The notes below the pieces were generated by a model that did no database searches, was not told where the DNA came from, and was given only the letters and a program-made list of their open reading frames with translations. A stretch of DNA of 64,000 nt from Methylobacterium sp. WSM2598 (lineage in GTDB: Bacteria; Pseudomonadota; Alphaproteobacteria; Rhizobiales; Beijerinckiaceae). This document shows, piece after piece, positions 59,326 to 64,000 of the stretch (the first letter of the stretch is position 1; each line of letters opens with the position of its first letter). Location: positions 5,604,663 to 5,668,662 of the forward strand of contig NZ_KB900609.1 in NCBI RefSeq assembly GCF_000379105.1. Direction: 5' to 3'. The translations under genes and the position numbers were made by a program.

Positions 59326-59793
59326 ATGGGCGTCACGAAGCCGACCGTGCTGCCGTCCGCGCGGCTCTCCGCCGCCGACGTGATCGACAGCGGCGACACG
59401 CTCGCCCTGCGCTTCTCGGGGCAGGGCGGGGACGTCTTCGTGCTGGTGCCGGTGGAGGAGGTCGCCGGCGTCGCGGCGGCCCTCGCGGCCGGGACCGCGC
59501 AGGCGCTGCGCGTGCGTGCCGCGACCCTGCAGGGTCGCCCGCTGCCCCTCGCCCGGACGATGCTGCCGCCGGCCGGGGCGGGCCTGGCGCCCGCCGGGGC
59601 GGGTTCGCCGCCCGCCGGGGCGGGTTCGCCGCCCGCCCGGGCGGGTTCGCCGCCCGCCCGGGCGGGTTCGCCGCCCGCCCGGGCGGGTTCGCCGCCCGCC
59701 CGGGCGGGTTCGCCGCCCGCCCGGGCGGGTTCGCCGCCCGCCCGGGCGGGTTCGCCGCCCGCCCGGGCGGGTTCGCCGCCCGCCGCGGAGTAA
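59326..59793 (+). CDS. Hypothetical protein with C-terminal heptapeptide repeats
   Basis: A 155-residue protein. The first 80 residues form a small globular-looking domain (VTKPTVLPSARLSAADVIDS, FVLVPVEEVAGVAAALAAG). The rest is nine near-identical seven-residue units GSPPARA in tandem. Both the flanking DNA and the codons are identical from unit to unit, indicating very recent expansion. ATG 59326 is chosen because the globular part begins there; the open frame to 59167 looks random. Possible roles include a flexible wall-spanning or surface tether. No signal peptide was seen. Confidence 0.6.
   Translation: MGVTKPTVLPSARLSAADVIDSGDTLALRFSGQGGDVFVLVPVEEVAGVAAALAAGTAQALRVRAATLQGRPLPLARTMLPPAGAGLAPAGAGSPPAGAGSPPARAGSPPARAGSPPARAGSPPARAGSPPARAGSPPARAGSPPARAGSPPAAE
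59580..59787. repeat. 21-bp coding tandem repeat, 9 copies
   Basis: The core GGGTTCGCCGCCCGC starts at 59601 and recurs every 21 bp to 59769, nine copies, most of them identical. It encodes the GSPPARA heptapeptide of the preceding gene. The upstream units at 59580 are more diverged. Confidence 0.95.
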
Positions 59794-59919
59794 CCGCGGA
59801 TCCGGCCTCGCCGAACCGTGATTGGCGTCGGCGCCGCCGCGTGCCGATCTGCCGGGGATCGGCCACCGTGGATCGGCGGCCCGGCAGGAGGGCGGCGCGG
59901 CCGCCGCAGGGAGACGAGC

Positions 59920-60888
59920 ATGCACATCAAGGCGCGGCACGGCTGGGAGATCCCGGAGCATCTGGCGACCCCCGAAGCCCTGTTCTTCGACCGCCGGGCG
60001 CTGCTGGGCGGCCTCGGCCTCGCGGCCGCCGCCCTGGCGGGGCCCGCCCGCGCCGCGGTGCCGGGGGAGGGGACCGGGGCGCGCAGGACCGCCGACCTCT
60101 ACCCGGCCAAGCGCAACGCGGCCTACACGCTCGACCGGCCGCTCACCGAGGAGCGCTATAGCGCCGACTACAACAACTTCTACGAGTACAGCACCGCCAA
60201 GACGGTGACCCCGGCCTCGAACGCCCTCAAGGTCGATCCCTGGACGATCCGGATCGACGGGTTGGTCGAGAAGCCGTTCGAGATCGGCTTCGAGGATCTG
60301 GTGCGCAAGATGCCGCTCGAGGAGCGGCTCTACCGGCACCGCTGCGTCGAGGCGTGGTCGATGGCGGTGCCCTGGACGGGCTTCCCGCTCGCCGCCCTGG
60401 TCGCCCTCGCCAGGCCCACCGGCGAGGCGAAGTACATCCAGATGCAGACCTTCCTCGACAAGGCGATGGCGCCGGGCCAGCGGCAGTTCTTCTATCCCTG
60501 GCCCTACACCGAGGGCTTGACGCTGGCGGAGGCCAACCACGACCTCGCCTTCCTGGCGACGGGCGTCTACGGCAGGCCGCTGCTCAACCAGTTCGGCGCG
60601 CCCCTGCGGCTGGCCGTGCCGTGGAAGTACGGGTTCAAGTCGGTGAAATCGATCAACCGCATCACGTTCACGGCCGAGCGCCCGAAGACCTTCTGGGAGG
60701 CGCTGCAGGCGTCCGAGTACGGGTTCTGGGCCAACGTGAACCCGGCCGTGGCGCATCCGCGCTGGAGTCAGGCGAGCGAGCGGGTGCTCGGCACGGACCA
60801 GCGGGTGCCGACCCTCCTGTTCAACGGCTACGCCGAGCAGGTGGCCGGGCTCTACAAGGGGCTGGAGAAGGAACGCCTCTACGTCTGA
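59920..60888 (+). CDS. msrP: Protein-methionine-sulfoxide reductase catalytic subunit MsrP (YedY)
   Basis: Periplasmic molybdopterin enzyme that repairs oxidised methionines in envelope proteins. It has 322 residues. A Tat signal is present (FFDRRALLGGLGLAAAALA, the RR at 25-26) and the molybdenum-ligand Cys is C142 in RCVEAWSMAVPWTGFPL. NNFYEYSTAK and SEYGFWANVNP are typical of the family. CAGGGAG precedes the ATG. The membrane heme partner MsrQ is not adjacent, so electrons must come from elsewhere or from an unlinked msrQ. Confidence 0.94.
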   Translation: MHIKARHGWEIPEHLATPEALFFDRRALLGGLGLAAAALAGPARAAVPGEGTGARRTADLYPAKRNAAYTLDRPLTEERYSADYNNFYEYSTAKTVTPASNALKVDPWTIRIDGLVEKPFEIGFEDLVRKMPLEERLYRHRCVEAWSMAVPWTGFPLAALVALARPTGEAKYIQMQTFLDKAMAPGQRQFFYPWPYTEGLTLAEANHDLAFLATGVYGRPLLNQFGAPLRLAVPWKYGFKSVKSINRITFTAERPKTFWEALQASEYGFWANVNPAVAHPRWSQASERVLGTDQRVPTLLFNGYAEQVAGLYKGLEKERLYV

Positions 60889-60900
60889 GCCGACGAAAAG

Positions 60901-60922
60901 GCCGGGCCCCGGGGGACCCGGC
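60901..60922 (+). terminator. Probable msrP terminator hairpin
   Basis: Inverted repeat GCCGGG/CCCGGC, 12 bp after the msrP stop, with a GC-rich loop and no T tract. Support is positional. Confidence 0.35.
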
Positions 60923-61382
60923 GGGAGCGGAGGCCGGCCGCAGGGACCGGGCCCGTCCAGAGGGGATCGGCCGATCGACGCCCGATGACCGGCCGGGGCC
61001 ATGACCGCCGCATCCGCAGCCGCGGCAACCGCCCGAGCGGCATGGCCGCGCGTCGATGCACATGGAACCGCCCCGCGCCGGCCCGGCGCTCGGTCCTGCG
61101 CGTGGGTGGCGACCGCGCGAGGCGGCGGCGAGCGCGGTGTCTCGGGCACGGTCGCCACTGCTCTGCGCTGGCTGCACGGCCACGGCTTGGCGATGGACCC
61201 CTCGCGTTGGGGACGAGCGAGGGTGCCGCACTGCTTGCAGGAAGTGCGGTTCGTACGGTCGTGGCGCCGGCGACGGTGCCGGGCCGCGAAATCATCCGCG
61301 AAATCCTGTTCCTGTCCGCCGGTGGACGGCAACTTGGCCACTGCCGCCGCGGACGGGGTCTTTGACAAGCGCCGACCTATGC

Positions 61383-61416
61383 GAAATCCAACGGATCGCG
61401 TCGACCTGCGGATTTC
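61383..61416. repeat. Dispersed palindromic (REP-like) element, copy 2
   Basis: Inverted repeat GAAATCC (61383-61389)/GGATTTC (61410-61416) with the same right flank GGCTTCGCTCAAG as the copy at 16606-16639. Relative to copy 1, the C/G stem pair is changed to A/T on both sides. Confidence 0.7.
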
Positions 61417-61696
61417 GGCTTCGCTCAAGCGCCGCCTGGGAAGCAACCGACGCTCGCCGAACGCGGTTGACGTAATCCTCCATAGTATGTCGCCTGATAA
61501 ACAGGCGTAGATGTGCCCCATGAAGTCACTGTATATAGGGCATGGACGCTAGTCCAAACCCTTTGACGATCGCAAATTGCGATTGATACAGCATTATCAT
61601 GGCAACACTCACGCAAAAAATAGTAAGTCTGGCGTATAGTATCGTTCAAGAAATCCTCTTAACAAGAATATGACGTGAAACGGCTGCCGTCACTCC

Positions 61697-62797
61697 CTAC
61701 GTCGCAACGCGAAACTCGATGTTGCTCGAAAATTCAAGCAGCTGGAAATCGAATATGATCGTTTTGTTCGATATTCTACTATCTGTCACCGCTTCTTCGT
61801 GTACTGCCAAAAGATGTGATCCCATGCCCGCGGTGGCATCAAACCGAAGATATCCTGTGTTCGAATTGAGTTCCGCCTCCAGGATCTGGAATTCGAGTTT
61901 GTATCTACCGGCTGGCAGATCAATGTAGGGCCCGATTAGAACGTGCCCATTCTTGGCGTGAACCACGTACTTCATTCCTGCGCGCTCTTGCAGGACTCCC
62001 GAAATAGCACTTAACTCGAATTTCATGCCGCCGTTTTTGTCGTAAAAAATCTTCGATCCACGTTGATAAATTTCATTATCGAACCGAGTGAGGTACTTTA
62101 TCCTCGTGAGGACAGCCTCGTCGGAATAAATACTCGGACGCTGCTCGGCAGAGGTATTGATCTTGCGGCCCTTTTGACTTGCGGAAATGCCGAGGATACC
62201 GCAAAGGTTCATAAAGGAGAAATCGAAACACTCCGAAAGGCCTATATAATCTAACTTCTCGAGATTCTCGGTTGCCAAACCAAGTTTGGATTCCGCGAGA
62301 TCTGCGATATTAACGCCTGGATCGTACTCGCTTGCAGCGAATTCAGTCTGGGACAGCCTGAAGGTAGCATCGTTTGCCAGATGAGTCGCGAAGTTCTCCG
62401 TTTCACTGGACATGATAAAATCGTAATCGTTAATAGAATTAAGTATGGTCATCAATCCTGATGGATTGTCTTTCTGTCGTCGCACGAAACGCAGCATCGA
62501 AATGAAGCGCTCGACTGGATCTCTGATAAACGTGGCAGTGATCAGATGACCATCAATGGCTCTGATGTGAGAAAAGCCGCAATGAAGGACGAAATACGTC
62601 CACTTGTTGAGCAGACTTTTCGGTACAACATGAAGATCATTGAAACGGGCCGGGCAGATCATTTCTGCAGGAACTTGTTCCGACAAAGATACGAAAATGT
62701 TTGTCCCAGCAGTCTTTGGAATATGTATCAAAAGCAATTTAGGAATAACGAGGGCATTCTCCACCATTTGCTCATCCACCATTTGCGCATCCACCAT
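61697..62797 (-). CDS. Sulfotransferase-like protein with C-terminal beta domain
   Basis: A 366-residue protein, AT-rich in codon use and thus probably acquired. The N-terminal half has the PAPS-binding loop LLLIHIPKTAGTNIFVS (about 21-37), and the FIRDPVERFISMLRFVRR segment matches the 3'-phosphate loop of the sulfotransfer_2 group. The C-terminal 100 residues (YVVHAKNGHVLIGPYIDLPA, GRYKLEFQILEAEL) form a beta-rich, carbohydrate-binding-like domain. It may sulfate a surface glycan, but the acceptor is unknown. Three ATGs at 62797, 62782 and 62767 lie in a 15-bp repeat, each later one carrying its own GGTGGA, so the real start is uncertain. Confidence 0.75.
   Translation of the reverse strand: MVDAQMVDEQMVENALVIPKLLLIHIPKTAGTNIFVSLSEQVPAEMICPARFNDLHVVPKSLLNKWTYFVLHCGFSHIRAIDGHLITATFIRDPVERFISMLRFVRRQKDNPSGLMTILNSINDYDFIMSSETENFATHLANDATFRLSQTEFAASEYDPGVNIADLAESKLGLATENLEKLDYIGLSECFDFSFMNLCGILGISASQKGRKINTSAEQRPSIYSDEAVLTRIKYLTRFDNEIYQRGSKIFYDKNGGMKFELSAISGVLQERAGMKYVVHAKNGHVLIGPYIDLPAGRYKLEFQILEAELNSNTGYLRFDATAGMGSHLLAVHEEAVTDSRISNKTIIFDFQLLEFSSNIEFRVAT
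62753..62797 (-). repeat. 15-bp repeat of ribosome site plus start codon, 3 copies
   Basis: On the minus strand ATGGTGGA begins at 62797, 62782 and 62767. Each GGTGGA is placed about 7 bases before the next ATG, so the repeat duplicates a complete initiation signal at the 5' end of the sulfotransferase-like gene. Confidence 0.75.
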
Positions 62798-63142
62798 CGA
62801 GAAAGGTGCCGTCTAGACGGCGATGATAACAGCTCGTTGTGGTCGATTCCAAGAGGCTGTTATGGACCGAAGACAGGGGTTGTGCTACTCAAGGTTCCGC
62901 GCCAGGCGCGTCGTCGAACTCGGCCGGTGACCCTGCGGCCGGCTGCCCCGGCTCCTGCCCGGCGTACAACCCTGACCGGCCCGAAGGGTTCGCGTGAGCG
63001 ACGCGATCGGCGGCCTCGGCCACTTGCGCGACGAGACCCGCCCGCCCGGCAAGCCACCTCGCCCCGCCGATCCCTGTCAACGGGCTTCGAACCTTCCGCA
63101 ATTTCGGGCGGGCAATTTTCCTCAGATCGGCGGGCTCGGCGG
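62798..63142. other. Spacer, probable end of the IS21-type remnant
   Basis: 345 bp. The AT-rich composition ends near 62870 and GC-rich sequence resumes, which is likely the outer part of the insertion element that carries istB. No intact gene. Terminal inverted repeats could not be fixed by eye. Confidence 0.45.
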
Positions 63143-63807
63143 TCAGGCGATGCCGAGGTGAGCACCTCCATTCTTGGGTGGGCGTCCGCGCCGACGCGGG
63201 GGCGGGGCGAGCGGCGGAGCCTGCAGGGCTGCCTTCGAGCGGATGTGCTCGGGCATGAGCGCGGTGTGCTGGCGCAACCGGTAGCTTGAGCCCTCGATCT
63301 GCACCACCACGGCGTGGTGAAGCAGCCGGTCCAGCAGCGCGGTCGCCACCCCCGGATCGCCGACCAGCTCACCCCACTCCGCAAAGGCGCGGTTCGAGGT
63401 CAGGACCATCGCGCCCCGCTCGTAGCGCGCGTTGACGAGCTGGAAGAACAGGTTGCCCCCGCCCGGCACCACCGGCAGGTCGCCGATCTCGTCCACGATC
63501 AGCAGCGCCGGCCGGCAGAAGAGCGGATCTTCTCGCGCAGCGTTCCTTCCCGCTCGGCCCGCGCCAACGTTCCCACGAGATCGGCCAGGGTGGTGAAGTA
63601 CACGCTGCGGCCCGCCTTCACCGCCTCGACCCCCAGGGCCACGGCCAGGTGGCTCTTGCCGGTGCCGGGCGGGCCGAGGAAGTGCAGCACCTCGCAGCGG
63701 TCCACGAAGCCCAGTTCGGCCAGGGCCAGGATGCGGGTGCGGTCGAGCGAGGGCTGGAAGGCGAAGCCCGACAGCGTCTTGACCGTCGAGAGCCGCGCCA
63801 TCACCAG
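63143..63807 (-). pseudogene. istB: istB-like ATP-binding transposition gene (IS21 type), frameshifted and truncated
   Basis: IstB is the helper ATPase of IS21-family transposition. The N-terminal part reads VKTLSGFAFQPSLDRTRI and the Walker A FLGPPGTGKSHLAVALG. The C-terminal part reads VDEIGDLPVV, LTSNRAFAEWGELVG and LDRLLHHAVVVQIEG. The two halves are in different frames: after LREKIR (about 63523) one base seems lost, so the upstream half ends in SSAGRRC. The first 60 or so residues of a normal IstB are missing because the IS3-type element begins at about 63808. No istA is visible. Confidence 0.85.
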
Positions 63808-64000
63808 CGTGATCCTCCCTCGAGTTGGTGGACGCCTCTGATCCGCTCGTGGGGAGCGAGGAAGGCGTTCAATGGCGACGAAGACGCGACGGGCGTTCAC
63901 CCCCGAATTCAAGCGCGAGGCGGTGGCCCTCCTGGAGAGCAGCGGGCGCCCGCAGATGCAGATCGCGGCGGAACTTGGCATCCAGCCCTCGATGCTGCGC
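63808..64000 (+). mobile_element. Left end of an IS3-type insertion element
   Basis: The istB sequence stops near 63807 and a new segment starts with TGATCCTCCCTCGAGTTGG, 64 bp before a transposase start. It is interpreted as the left terminal repeat of an element inserted into istB. The right end is outside the window. Confidence 0.6.
63872..64000 (+). CDS. IS3-family transposase OrfA (helix-turn-helix), 5' part only
   Basis: The 43 visible residues (TRRAFTPEFKREAVALLESS, then GRPQMQIAAELGIQPSMLR) are the classic N-terminal helix-turn-helix of IS3-family OrfA/InsE proteins, which bind the element's ends. The frame runs off the right edge. Its start ATG at 63872 follows a GGAGCGAGGAAGG stretch. 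Confidence 0.88.
   Translation, partial: MATKTRRAFTPEFKREAVALLESSGRPQMQIAAELGIQPSMLR

Larger units (their letters stand above)
60889..61696. other. Long intergenic region with composition change
   Basis: 800 bp without a credible gene. It begins with a hairpin (60901-60922), then GC-rich spacer, then the second copy of the dispersed palindrome (61383-61416). From about 61480 the DNA turns markedly AT-rich toward the sulfotransferase-like gene, marking the left edge of an acquired segment. Open frames here are low-complexity and rejected. Confidence 0.6.

Noticed and set aside
61001..61510. Plus-strand frame of 169 codons before the sulfotransferase-like gene
   Set aside because: It spans the dispersed palindrome and is Ala/Arg/Gly/Ser low-complexity sequence. 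There is no ribosome site and no family.
62546..63289. Plus-strand frame of 247 codons
   Set aside because: It crosses the composition boundary and is antisense to both the sulfotransferase-like gene and the istB remnant.

Overview
The window is a very GC-rich chromosomal segment of an alphaproteobacterium, most likely a Methylobacterium or close relative in the Hyphomicrobiales. The reasons are the chvI-chvG-hprK-EIIA-HPr cluster next to an ATP-type pckA, a pim-like dicarboxylate beta-oxidation block with paired acyl-CoA dehydrogenases, an MsrP, and the strong G/C third-position bias. The exact species cannot be read from the sequence.

Layout. 1-420: 5' part of an APS kinase gene (cysC), running off the left edge. 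687-12093 (all minus): a complete alternative chemosensory operon, cheW - cheR(TPR) - cheW - MCP - cheA(REC) - cheB - two multi-domain hybrid histidine kinases. Its gene content mirrors the Wsp system, but the GGDEF output regulator is replaced by kinases. 12283-14784 (plus): ilvB-ilvN behind a Leu-Ile-Val leader peptide and an attenuator-type terminator. 14870-23675: fatty or dicarboxylic acid catabolism (acyl-CoA ligase and SDR on minus; thiolase, FadB-like enzyme and two acyl-CoA dehydrogenases on plus), followed by a CobW-type GTPase and a CelD-like protein. 26042-29944 (minus): chvI-chvG-hprK-EIIA-HPr (nitrogen-type PTS plus an envelope/acid two-component system). 30243-36093 (plus): HugZ-like protein, pckA, FAD oxidoreductase, lepA. 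36497-38369: a TadG-like gene and a decayed, internally deleted copy. 38382-45993: two secreted proteins, methylmalonyl-CoA mutase small subunit, TfoX-N protein, uppP, and a GST-queG-epimerase operon. 46050-51798: hybrid kinase, comM, a 52-residue membrane peptide, GGDEF-EAL protein.

The right part is accessory. A CAT-anticodon tRNA (52184-52259) is followed by a decayed prophage remnant holding a tail-type SGNH esterase and a spike-fibre-like protein. After fadD, a repeat-rich protein and msrP, the composition drops sharply to AT-rich DNA carrying a sulfotransferase-like gene (61697-62797). Next come an IstB pseudogene broken by a frameshift and the left end of an IS3-type element that cuts off the istB start.

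A recurring theme is short tandem repeats (periods of 14 to 34 bp) in linkers, 3' ends and spacers. They include one in which the stop codon of a kinase gene is a single base change inside a repeat unit. Two genes (hprK, queG) lack any usual start at the expected place but have a CTG overlapping the upstream TGA.
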